From the NCBI GenBank assembly GCA_038204465.1, contig JBBRCX010000021.1, positions 1 through 48,928 on the forward strand: a DNA stretch of 48,928 bases, written 5' to 3'. Below the pieces are notes generated by a model that worked only from the letters and a program-made list of their open reading frames with translations, made no database searches and was not told the origin of the DNA. Position numbers and translations under genes: made by a program. This DNA comes from JBBRCX01 sp038204465 (lineage in GTDB: Bacteria; Planctomycetota; Phycisphaerae; Tepidisphaerales; Tepidisphaeraceae). Position 1 is the first letter of the stretch. Every line of letters begins with the position of its first letter. Positions 33,537 through 41,319 of the stretch are shown here, in pieces.

Positions 33537-33554
33537 CTTCTCAATCGAGGCCGC

Positions 33555-33612
33555 AGCCGAAGGCCGGGGACAGGCTCACCATCACGTTCCTGATGGGGCA
33601 GGTCACGGCGGC
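33555..33612 (+). repeat. 58-bp perfect direct repeat, copy 2
   Basis: Second copy of the 58-bp repeat, 18 bp after the dioxygenase stop. The frame of the duplicated gene tail continues to a TGA at 33626-33628 with diverged final residues (KRSE). Confidence 0.95.
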
Positions 33613-33654
33613 GAAGCGGAGCGAGTGAACGCGGACGGAGCGAGACCGCTTTCG

Positions 33655-33683
33655 TTGACACTGCCCAACGGCACTTCTACATT
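33655..33683 (+). promoter_or_regulatory. Consensus promoter with start codon at the predicted transcription start
   Basis: A perfect TTGACA (33655-33660), 17 nt, TACATT (33678-33683), then 6 nt to the ATG of the lipoprotein gene at 33690. The clearest leaderless arrangement in the window. Confidence 0.75.
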
Positions 33684-33689
33684 TCGCCA

Positions 33690-34229
33690 ATGATTCGCGG
33701 CGGGCTGGTAATTGTGCTGATGGTGCTGCTCGGCGGGTGCCATTCCCCCACGCCGCACCCGCGCGACGTCAACGATCAGGCGATGTTCGGGCCGTCGTCG
33801 ATGCGGGTGCATCCCACGTTCACGCGCATCAAGGACTGGAGCGGGGACGGCAAGCCGGACGGCGTCGAGGCGCTGGTCGAACTGCAGGACCAGTTCGGCG
33901 AGCCCACCCGGGCCTCGGGGAAAGTGATTTTCGAGCTGTTTGCCTACCGTCCGAACTTCCCGGACCCGCGCGGGGCGCGGCTGGTCAATCCCTGGATCGC
34001 ATCGCTCGCGACGCTCGAGGACCAGAATGCCCGGTGGAACAAGGCGCTGCGGGCGTATGACTTTCAGCTTGGGACCGACCAGATCAAGCCGGACAAGGCG
34101 TACGTGCTCACGGCGACGTTCGAGCTGAGCAACGGCCGGCTCTTCGACCGGCTCATCCTGGAACCTACCAGGCAGGACGCACATGTCGGTAAACGGCAGC
34201 GGGCAGGCGAGCGCGTTCATACACGCTGA
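33690..34229 (+). CDS. Lipoprotein of unknown function
   Basis: A 179-residue protein. The signal GLVIVLMVLLGGC ends in a canonical lipobox (LLGGC), so Cys17 should be lipidated. The mature domain (RVHPTFTRIKDWSGDGKPDG, then VELQDQFGEPTRASGKVIFE and ARWNKALRAYDFQLGTDQIK) is beta-rich with a conserved-looking acidic loop and resembles small planctomycete envelope proteins. No function is known. The last 47 bases overlap the start of the arabinokinase-like gene, indicating translational coupling. Transcription is predicted to start at its ATG. Confidence 0.7.
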   Translation: MIRGGLVIVLMVLLGGCHSPTPHPRDVNDQAMFGPSSMRVHPTFTRIKDWSGDGKPDGVEALVELQDQFGEPTRASGKVIFELFAYRPNFPDPRGARLVNPWIASLATLEDQNARWNKALRAYDFQLGTDQIKPDKAYVLTATFELSNGRLFDRLILEPTRQDAHVGKRQRAGERVHTR

Positions 34230-35655
34230 GCCGCTGCGGACGCTTTTGTCGCGGACCCGCGCGGAGCTGGGGGCGGACTTCCAGCCGGGGCGATCCATGC
34301 GCGTGAGTCGTGCGCCGGGACGGCTGGACGTCATGGGGGGAATCGCGGATTACACGGGGTCGCTGGTCTGCGAGGCGACGCTGGCTCGCGCGGCCGCGGT
34401 CGGCTTGCAGGAGCGGGACGACCGGCAGGTGCAGGTTTTCAGCTTCAATCTTTACGACGAGCACAGGCCTTTCACGTTTCGAATCCCATTGGACGCGCTG
34501 GCGAAGCAGCCGATCGAGGCGCTGCGGCGCGAGTTGGGAGAACCGGGACGGAAATGGGCGGGGTATCTCGTGGGGTGCCTGTTCATGCTGCACGAGCATG
34601 GCCTCGTTGACCTGGCTGATCCGAGCCGGATGGGGATGAACCTGGCGCTGTACAGCGATGTGCCGCTCGGATCCGGCGTGAGCTCGTCGGCGGCGATCGA
34701 AGTGGCGACGATGATGAACCTGATCGATCACTTCGGCATCGACCGCTTCCAGCTGGGGCCGATGAAGGTGGCGGAGATGTGTCAGGCGGTTGAGAACCGC
34801 GTGGTGGGCGCGCCGTGCGGCATCATGGACCAGGTGAGCAGTTGTTATGGGGAGGCGGGTTCGCTGCTGCGCATGGTGTGCCAGCCGCATGAGCTGCAGC
34901 CGGCGCTGTATCTGCCGCAAGGCGTGCGGGCGATAGGGATCAACAGCAACGTGAAGCACAGCGTCGGGGGGCCGATGTATACGCGAACGCGGTGCGCCGC
35001 GTTCATGGGTCACAAGATCATCCTCGAGAAGATGCGCGAGATGGGGCGTGCTTCCGGGCGGGAGCTGCAGGAGGACCCGATGCGCGGGTACCTCGCGAAC
35101 CTGGACCCGGACGACTACAAGAACCTCTTTCGTTCTTACCTTCCGGAGCTGATTGAAGGTCAGGCGTTTCTCGATCGCTATGGGCCCACGATCGATCGGG
35201 CGACGGCGGCGGAGCCGGGAGCGGAGTATCACGTTCAGCACGCCACCGACCATCACGTCCTGGAAGCCCGGCGGGTGCAGAATTTCGTGAAGTTCCTGGA
35301 GCAGGCTTCGAGCTCGGACGGAGAGCAGCGCCGTGCGGCGCTGGACCGGGCCGGGCACCTGATGTACGCGTCGCACCTGTCGTACACAAACGATGCGATG
35401 CTCGGGGCGGAGGAGTGCGATCGGCTGGTAAATCTCGTGCGCGAGCGCGAGCGGGCAGGGTTGTACGGCGCGAAGATCACGGGGGGCGGCAGTGGCGGGA
35501 CGGTCGCGGTGCTGGCGGATGAGAGTGAGGGCGCGGATGAGGCGATCGAGGCGATCATGAAAGAGTACGGCGCGCGGACCGGGCTCAAGTGCGAAGCGTT
35601 CCTTGGCAGCTCGTCGGGCGCATGGCACGTCGGGACGACAATACTCACACCGTAG
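34183..35655 (+). CDS. GHMP-family sugar kinase, L-arabinokinase-like
   Basis: A 490-residue protein. The N-terminal sugar-binding signature is RAPGRLDVMGGIADYTGS (43-60). In galactokinases this reads GR.N.IGEHTDY; the DVMGGIADY form matches plant-type L-arabinokinases. The GHMP ATP loop is DVPLGSGVSSSAA (159-171), and the C-terminal motif is GAKITGGGSGGTVAVLAD. The reaction would be ATP-dependent phosphorylation of a sugar at C1, with L-arabinose or galactose as candidates. It overlaps the lipoprotein gene by 47 bp. Placing it in a salvage route for cell-wall sugars is inference. Confidence 0.8.
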   Translation: MSVNGSGQASAFIHAEPLRTLLSRTRAELGADFQPGRSMRVSRAPGRLDVMGGIADYTGSLVCEATLARAAAVGLQERDDRQVQVFSFNLYDEHRPFTFRIPLDALAKQPIEALRRELGEPGRKWAGYLVGCLFMLHEHGLVDLADPSRMGMNLALYSDVPLGSGVSSSAAIEVATMMNLIDHFGIDRFQLGPMKVAEMCQAVENRVVGAPCGIMDQVSSCYGEAGSLLRMVCQPHELQPALYLPQGVRAIGINSNVKHSVGGPMYTRTRCAAFMGHKIILEKMREMGRASGRELQEDPMRGYLANLDPDDYKNLFRSYLPELIEGQAFLDRYGPTIDRATAAEPGAEYHVQHATDHHVLEARRVQNFVKFLEQASSSDGEQRRAALDRAGHLMYASHLSYTNDAMLGAEECDRLVNLVRERERAGLYGAKITGGGSGGTVAVLADESEGADEAIEAIMKEYGARTGLKCEAFLGSSSGAWHVGTTILTP

Positions 35656-35671
35656 ATTTGCCTTCATGACG

Positions 35672-35699
35672 TTGTCATTTTCGCCGGCATCCCTATAGT
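35672..35699 (+). promoter_or_regulatory. Promoter of the delta-60/RTX gene
   Basis: TTGTCA at 35672-35677, a 16-nt spacer, TATAGT at 35694-35699. Predicted start near 35706, about 105 nt before the ATG at 35812. The gap 35656-35811 holds nothing else recognisable. Confidence 0.6.
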
Positions 35700-35811
35700 G
35701 CCGACGGCGTGGAATGGGGCGGTGGGCGCGATTCGCCTACCCAAGGGGCGTGATGTACGGCCGCGTCTTCGGCCGCAGCTTCATACTGCACAAATCTCTT
35801 TACGGGGTTGT

Positions 35812-35899
35812 ATGACGAATCCGAGGCGGGAGATTCATCTTTGTATTGAACGGTGCACTCGCGAGACGGCGCGCGGCATGATCGAAACGCTGGAGACGC
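35812..35899 (+). other. Out-of-frame N-terminal LEPR-XLL-type leader
   Basis: Starting at ATG 35812, the frame reads a basic N-terminus and then MIETLETR. The continuation expected for LEPR-XLL leaders (RVLLSAG) is found immediately downstream but in another frame (GTGCTGCTGAGC from 35900). A single C stands where an Arg codon would be expected, as if two bases were missing. The leader and the repeat protein therefore look like one gene split by a frameshift or a sequence error. Confidence 0.6.
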
Positions 35900-38800
35900 G
35901 TGCTGCTGAGCGCGGGGCAGTTGGATCCCAGCTTTGGCCGCGGCGGCGTGGTGACATCGGATCCGACGCTCGTCGGGGGCGCACCGCAGGCGACGATCGT
36001 GCAGTCGGACGGGAAGATCGTTTCGGTGGGCGCGCGTACGGTGGGGCAGACGCCGGCTGATTTCGCGATCGGCCGGTACAACGCGGACGGCTCGGTGGAT
36101 ACGACGTTCGGGAACAACGGCGTCACATTCACCGATTTCAACAGCGGCAGGGACCTGGCGTTTGATGTGGTGCAGCAGGCGGACGGAAAGCTGGTGGTCG
36201 CGGGGGCATCGGCGGGACCGACCGGCCGGTCCGACTTCGCGGTGGCGCGCTACACCGCTTCGGGCGCGCTCGATGGAGCATTCGGCACGGGCGGGAAGAC
36301 CACGATCATCTTCGGCAGCGGGGAGGACGTCGCCAAAGGCGTTGCAATCCAGGCGGATGGGAGGATTGTGCTCGCGGGCGACACGATGTTCCCGGGCAAC
36401 ATCGATTTCGCGGTCGCGCGGTTGAACAGCAACGGAACGCCGGACAATTCGTTCAGTGGCGACGCGAAGTTCACGATGGACATCGCCAGCGGGCGCGAGG
36501 ACCACGGGAACGCGGTGGCCATTGCGCCGGATGGGAAGCTGGTGGTTGGCGGCTGGCGGGTGAACGCGACGGGATTCAAGGATTTCGCGCTGCTGCGGTT
36601 GAATACGAACGGGACGATGGATTCGAGCTTCGGCTCCGGCGGCAAGGTGGTCACCGACTTCGATGGGCAGGACGACTTCGCTGGCGACATCGCGGTGATG
36701 AGCAACGGGCAGGTTGTCGCGGGAGGGACCAGCGCGTGGATGGTGCAGGGGAGTGCGCCGCACCTGCAGTACCGCACGGCGGCCGCGCGTTACCTGATTG
36801 ACGGCCAACTGGACAGCAGCTTCGGCGGCACCGGGAAAGTGGCGGTCGCGATTGACACTACCGGTGACGTGAACACGCAGATGAACGCGATCGTCGTGCT
36901 GGCGGATAACAGAATCGCGGTGGCGGGCGATATTTGGCTCGCCGCGCAGCATGGATGGTGGGCCTCCTATTTCACCGCCGACGGCGCTCAGCTCTTTGTC
37001 GGGGGCAGCGATCTCGATTTTGCGGGCACCGGTGATTACGCGACTGACATTGCGTTGACGCCGGAAGGGAAGCTGATTATCGGCGGTTATCGCGACCTTC
37101 AAGGCGAGGCGCCGGCGAGCATGTCGTCCGACTGGGGACTCGTGCGAGTCACCACTCATCTCGCGCTGGATCAGGCGTTCGGCGACTACGGAAGCGTGGT
37201 GGGGCGGCTGGGGGGATTCCAGGGAAGCGCGGATGGAGTCGCGGTTCAGGCGGATGGGAAGGTGCTGGCGGTGGGTCGAGGCGACACGTTCTACAAGACC
37301 GGATTTCCCCAATCGTTCGGTGGCGGCCTGGGTTTCTCCAGGTCGGTGGCGGGGATGGTTCGCTACAACGTTGACGGAACACTTGACACGACCTTTGGCG
37401 ACAGGGGTCTTGCGTGGCTGCCGGACCGATTTGTTCGCTACTATGAACTGGTTATTGCGCCCGACGGCAAGATCATTACGGTCGGCGCGGCCTCGATCAA
37501 TAATGGCGAGGATCTGCTGGTGGCGCGCTATAACACCGACGGACGCCTGGATACCACATTCGGCGTGCAAGGGGCGAGCGTGATCGATTTTGGTGGCAGC
37601 GACCTCGGCACAGCGGTGGCGCTTGATGCGGACGGCCACATCATCGTGGCGGGCGCGTCTCAGGGAACCAATACGTCAGCGGCGGCCATCGCACGGCTCA
37701 ATTCCAACGGCACGCTCGACACCACCTTCAGCGGCGACGGCAAGTTGATCGACTCTCGGAACATCACGCTGAGCAGCGTTGTCGTGCTGCCGGACCATCG
37801 GATTGCGGCGGCGGGGCCATACGGCTTCGTCGCCCGCTACACGGCGGCAGGCACGCCGGACAGTTCATTCGGCACCGGCGGTGCATTGAACATCGATCGC
37901 AACTTGGTGTTGAGCGGCTTGGCGCTGCAGCCGGATGGAAAATTGATCGCTGGCGGAACGAACCTTGGCTTTGGCGAGGCTGTAGTCGCGCGGCTGCTGG
38001 GAAGCGGGGCGCTGGATGGCTCATTCGGAAGCGAGGGAATCAGCCGGTTCAGCTTTGGCGGTAATCCAGGCGACCTGGCGAACGCGCTGGCGCTGCAGAG
38101 CGATGGGAAGATCGTCGTGGCGGGCGGGGCGGCGGGACAGGAAGGCGTGGCGCGGCTAAACACCGATGGGAAGCTCGATCCCTCTTTCGGGGTCGGGGGC
38201 AAGTCGAACTTCAAGCTTGGGGGCGGCTTGGGCGACGCCGCGCGTGACGTCGCGATTGCACCCGATGGGCGCATCGTCACGGCCGGCGTAAGCTCGGTTG
38301 ACTCCTCAGGCGACGAGCTGGTTTTCGGGCTGGCTCGGCTGCTGGCCGACAACGCGGCGCCGCCCGCGCCGCTGACAATCAACGGCACGAGCGGGGCGGA
38401 CACAATCCAGGTGTCGCGCTCGGGCAGCGTTCTCTCGGTTCAGGTGAATACCACCACCACGCTTTACGACGCAGCTCGCATCAGCGCGCTGTTCGTGAAT
38501 GGCGGGGATGGAAACGACACGATGACGATCGAGACTGGCGGCATCGCCGCGACGCTTCATGGCAACAACGGCGCTGACCGCGTCACCGGGGGCAACGAGA
38601 ACGACGTCATCTTCGGCGACGCGGGAGACGATGTGATTTCGGCGGCCGGTGGAAATGATCGGATCGATGGAGGCAGCGGGGCGGACGACATGAGCGGCGG
38701 CGCGGGGAACGATACGGTCGATTACTCGTCGCGCGTCAATGGTGTCACGATCGGGCTGGGATCGGTCGCGGACGACGGTGAGATCAACGAACGCGACAAC

Positions 38801-39106
38801 GCGCGGCGGGACATTGAGAACGTGTGGGGAGGCAACGGCAGCGACACGATTTCCTCTTCCGGGGGGGACATCATCGCCAATTCCTTCCGCGGCAACGGGG
38901 GCAACGATGTGCTTCGGGGCGGCGGCGGGAACGACGTGCTCGATGGCGGCGCCGGCGCCGATCAGCTCTTCGGGGATGCGGGGGACGATCAACTGTTTGC
39001 GCGTGACAACACCGCGGATCGCCTGGACGGCGGGGCCGGCACTTTGGACAAAGCGCAGAAGGATTCGATCGACACTGTCGTCAACGTCGAGGGCTTCATC
39101 GCCTGA
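35900..39106 (+). CDS. Delta-60 beta-propeller repeats with C-terminal RTX calcium repeats
   Basis: A 1068-residue protein as read from the GTG at 35900. It begins VLLSAGQLDPSFGRGGVVTS, the second half of a LEPR-XLL-type leader joined to the first delta-60 repeat. About 15 repeats of the form LD.SFG..G, then DGKI.VAG, run to residue 800. They are thought to form a beta-propeller. From about 830 the chain is Gly/Asp-rich, with RTX nonapeptides (GGNENDVIFGDAGDDVISAA, GGNDVLDGGAGADQLFGDAG) that bind Ca2+ in a parallel beta-roll. It is most likely a large secreted or surface protein. The proper N-terminus probably lies at ATG 35812, in a different frame. Confidence 0.85.
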   Translation: MLLSAGQLDPSFGRGGVVTSDPTLVGGAPQATIVQSDGKIVSVGARTVGQTPADFAIGRYNADGSVDTTFGNNGVTFTDFNSGRDLAFDVVQQADGKLVVAGASAGPTGRSDFAVARYTASGALDGAFGTGGKTTIIFGSGEDVAKGVAIQADGRIVLAGDTMFPGNIDFAVARLNSNGTPDNSFSGDAKFTMDIASGREDHGNAVAIAPDGKLVVGGWRVNATGFKDFALLRLNTNGTMDSSFGSGGKVVTDFDGQDDFAGDIAVMSNGQVVAGGTSAWMVQGSAPHLQYRTAAARYLIDGQLDSSFGGTGKVAVAIDTTGDVNTQMNAIVVLADNRIAVAGDIWLAAQHGWWASYFTADGAQLFVGGSDLDFAGTGDYATDIALTPEGKLIIGGYRDLQGEAPASMSSDWGLVRVTTHLALDQAFGDYGSVVGRLGGFQGSADGVAVQADGKVLAVGRGDTFYKTGFPQSFGGGLGFSRSVAGMVRYNVDGTLDTTFGDRGLAWLPDRFVRYYELVIAPDGKIITVGAASINNGEDLLVARYNTDGRLDTTFGVQGASVIDFGGSDLGTAVALDADGHIIVAGASQGTNTSAAAIARLNSNGTLDTTFSGDGKLIDSRNITLSSVVVLPDHRIAAAGPYGFVARYTAAGTPDSSFGTGGALNIDRNLVLSGLALQPDGKLIAGGTNLGFGEAVVARLLGSGALDGSFGSEGISRFSFGGNPGDLANALALQSDGKIVVAGGAAGQEGVARLNTDGKLDPSFGVGGKSNFKLGGGLGDAARDVAIAPDGRIVTAGVSSVDSSGDELVFGLARLLADNAAPPAPLTINGTSGADTIQVSRSGSVLSVQVNTTTTLYDAARISALFVNGGDGNDTMTIETGGIAATLHGNNGADRVTGGNENDVIFGDAGDDVISAAGGNDRIDGGSGADDMSGGAGNDTVDYSSRVNGVTIGLGSVADDGEINERDNARRDIENVWGGNGSDTISSSGGDIIANSFRGNGGNDVLRGGGGNDVLDGGAGADQLFGDAGDDQLFARDNTADRLDGGAGTLDKAQKDSIDTVVNVEGFIA

Positions 39107-39173
39107 TCGCGCCGCCAGCGTGTCGGAGCGGCGCATTCGCGGTATCCTCCGCCGGGGGCCGAGGTGCGTCGAG

Positions 39174-40172
39174 ATGCTGAGCGTTGACCCGCAGGAAGTG
39201 CTGGAGCGGCTGAAGGCATTTCAGCGGATTGTGCGCGACAGGTTGATCCGCTCGCGATCATCCGCTGGTTTGCATGAAGTGAGCCGCGCGAGCGCCGCCG
39301 ATACAATTTACCGCATCGATACCGAAGTGGACCCGTTGCTCGAGGCGTTTTGCCGGGAATGGGCACAGACGACGCCGCTGGTGCTGATCGCGGAGGGTGT
39401 GGAGAACGAGGGCGGCGCGGAGGGCGTGAAGGTTTTTCCCGAGGGCTCGCGCGAGCAGGACGCGAAGATCAGGCTGCTGGTCGATCCGATCGACGGGACG
39501 CGCGGCATCATGTACGACAAGCGCCCCGCGTGGGCCCTGGCGGGCGTGGCGCCGAACAAAGGGCCCGGCACTCGCCTGCGCGACATCGAAGTCTCGGTCA
39601 TGAGCGAGTTGCCGACGAGCAAGATGGGGTCGGCTGACGTGCTCTGCGCGATCAAGGGACGCGGCGCGCGGGGCGAGCGGGTCGATCTGCGCAGCGGCGT
39701 TTCCGAGCCATTGCCGCTGCAGCCGTCGGCGGCGGAGAAGATCGACCACGGCTTCGCGATGGTGAGCAACTTTTTCCCGGGCACGAAGGTGCTGGCCAGC
39801 GAGTTGATGGAGCACTTGATCCGCAACCTTATCGGGCCGGCGGACGTGACCAAGGCAACCGTTTTCGACGACCAATACATTTCAACCGGCGGGCAGTTCT
39901 ACGAGTTGATCGTCGGGCACGACCGGTTCAACGCGGACCTTCGTCCGATCTTCTATCAGATGCAGAAGCAGCCGCCGGGCCTGTGCTGCCATCCTTATGA
40001 CTGCGCGGGGCTGCTCGTCGCGGAGGAGGCCGGCGTGGTGATTACCGACGGAGCGGGCGAGCCGCTGGACGGGCCGATGGACGTCACGACGGGGCTTTCA
40101 TGGGTTGGATACGCGAATAGGCCTCTGCGGGAGCGCATGGAGCCCTTGGTCCAACAGTTTTTGCGGCGATAA
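39174..40172 (+). CDS. Inositol-monophosphatase-family phosphatase
   Basis: A 332-residue protein. The Li+-sensitive phosphatase motif LLVDPIDGTRGIMYDKRPAW (D104, D107) is present, with an upstream acidic IAEGVEN (E74). The C-terminal metal Asp is in HPYDCAGLLVAEEAGVVITD, the usual WD.AAG.LI..EAGG motif with Y in place of W. These enzymes are Mg2+-dependent and cleave inositol or sugar monophosphates, or 3'-phosphoadenosine-5'-phosphate. The ATG at 39174 is preceded by GAGG. It is longer than typical (260-270), with an expanded middle (EIDHGFAMVSNFFPGTKVLA). It is convergent with the amidohydrolase at 40224. Confidence 0.85.
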   Translation: MLSVDPQEVLERLKAFQRIVRDRLIRSRSSAGLHEVSRASAADTIYRIDTEVDPLLEAFCREWAQTTPLVLIAEGVENEGGAEGVKVFPEGSREQDAKIRLLVDPIDGTRGIMYDKRPAWALAGVAPNKGPGTRLRDIEVSVMSELPTSKMGSADVLCAIKGRGARGERVDLRSGVSEPLPLQPSAAEKIDHGFAMVSNFFPGTKVLASELMEHLIRNLIGPADVTKATVFDDQYISTGGQFYELIVGHDRFNADLRPIFYQMQKQPPGLCCHPYDCAGLLVAEEAGVVITDGAGEPLDGPMDVTTGLSWVGYANRPLRERMEPLVQQFLRR

Positions 40173-40223
40173 AGAGGCTCGAGGAAAGCGGGGGCAGGCG
40201 CCTGCGGGCGCATGCGTCGCGAA

Positions 40224-41150
40224 CTACGGGAGGCCCAGCGCTTTCCTCCCGGCTTCGCGCGCCATCCGTTCGAAGGCGGCGCGGGGGAATTGTCCGTGCT
40301 GGAGTTTTTCAGCCTCGTCAATTTCTTCGCTGACATCCAATGACGGGCTGCTTGCGAGGCTGTCGGTGCCGAGGGCTACGGTCACGTTGTGGCGGCGGTA
40401 GATTTCCAGGGGGAATCGGCCGCAGCGCAGGGCACGGTTGCTACGCGGGCAGTGCACGACGCTGTAGCCGGCGGCGCACGTTTTGGCGACTTCGTCTTCG
40501 GTCACGTGAACCATGTGCACGAGCAGCGGCCTGGCTTTTAGTACACCCAGCTCACGCAGATACGGCAGGGGCCTGAGTCCTGGCGACGGAATCGGCGGAA
40601 CACCGAGCCGCCGCTCCAACTCGCGCAGCGGTCCGGTTCCTTCGGTCAGCAGCTGCACCTCGGCCGCGGATTCCGCCAGGTGGATACAAAGCGGAACCTG
40701 CTCGGCGACACACCAAGCTGCGCCGGCCTGGAACAACTGCGGATGGCACGAGTAGGGCGCGTGGATGGAAAGCCCGACGCGCATGTCGGCGCGCTCTCGT
40801 TTTCGCCACTCGGAAATCTTCCGTTTGGCCGATTCCAGGCGCTGCCGTGCCGGCTCGGGAGCGGTCCCCAGCACTTCGTAGTAGACGACGCCGCTCAGAT
40901 CGCTGTCGAGCAGCGGTTTGACGCTCAAGCCGGTGGAGCTGATGTCGCCGACAGCCGCCGTGCCGCTCTCGCGCAGGGCGGAAATTCCTTCTTCGATGGC
41001 GTGTTGATACTGGCTGGTCTCGCAGGCAGACCTGGCGGCGATGAGGGTTTGAACCCAGTCGGTGAAATCCGCGGTCTGGGCCGGGTATAGGTGGGCAAAG
41101 AGCGTGATCTCAAGATGGGTGTGCGCGTTAACGAGACCCGATCGGCTCAT
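40224..41150 (-). CDS. Amidohydrolase, catalytic barrel only
   Basis: A 308-residue protein. It has the metal-dependent hydrolase barrel with HxH in GLVNAHTHLE (H10, H12), His in CIHLAES, His in HMVHVTEDEV and the catalytic Asp in LGTDSLASSP, as in the TRZ/ATZ/guanine-deaminase group. It starts right at the HxH strand and ends at GRKALGLP, so it lacks the N- and C-terminal parts of the beta-sandwich normal in this family (about 430 residues). The frame stays open upstream but shows nothing like that domain. It probably deaminates or dechlorinates an unknown N-heterocycle. The start is 10 nt after a TATACT; divergent from the GT-C gene. Confidence 0.78.
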   Translation of the reverse strand: MSRSGLVNAHTHLEITLFAHLYPAQTADFTDWVQTLIAARSACETSQYQHAIEEGISALRESGTAAVGDISSTGLSVKPLLDSDLSGVVYYEVLGTAPEPARQRLESAKRKISEWRKRERADMRVGLSIHAPYSCHPQLFQAGAAWCVAEQVPLCIHLAESAAEVQLLTEGTGPLRELERRLGVPPIPSPGLRPLPYLRELGVLKARPLLVHMVHVTEDEVAKTCAAGYSVVHCPRSNRALRCGRFPLEIYRRHNVTVALGTDSLASSPSLDVSEEIDEAEKLQHGQFPRAAFERMAREAGRKALGLP

Positions 41151-41160
41151 TCGGCGCGCA

Positions 41161-41166
41161 AGTATA
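41161..41166 (-). promoter_or_regulatory. -10 box of the amidohydrolase gene
   Basis: TATACT on the minus strand, 10 nt before the ATG at 41150. A leaderless or near-leaderless start is implied. The -35 is weak. Confidence 0.4.
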
Positions 41167-41281
41167 GCCGCTGGCGCAGCGCGACCCTCGAATGCGAGAG
41201 GGCGAGCGATAGCGGCCGCCCTGCCGCATCGCTTGAAGCGGAAAGCTCATCCAGCATCGAATACTCGGATCCACCCGAATT

Positions 41282-41309
41282 TTGTCCGCACCCTTGCGGC
41301 AACTATACT
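41282..41309 (+). promoter_or_regulatory. Promoter of the GT-C glycosyltransferase gene
   Basis: TTGTCC at 41282-41287, a 16-nt spacer, TATACT at 41304-41309, then 10 nt to the ATG at 41320. The predicted leader is about 4 nt. Confidence 0.5.
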
Positions 41310-41319
41310 GGCCGCGCCC

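Larger units (their letters stand above)
32625..33554 (+). mobile_element. Repeat-bounded lower-GC segment carrying a dioxygenase gene
   Basis: The stretch between the two 58-bp repeats. A hand count of 32761-32880 gives 58 G+C of 120 bases (48 percent), well below the typical composition here. It contains one gene and no transposase or integrase. I infer insertion or duplication with gene replacement; the mechanism is unknown. Confidence 0.5.

Noticed and set aside
34165..37639. Two minus-strand open frames of 500 and 648 codons opposite the arabinokinase-like and delta-60 genes
   Set aside because: Arg/His/Pro-rich translations without motifs, mirrored from strongly supported plus-strand genes.
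37000..38400. Repeated motifs as a nucleotide repeat array
   Set aside because: The periodicity is at protein level (delta-60 repeats) with varied codons, not a DNA repeat array.
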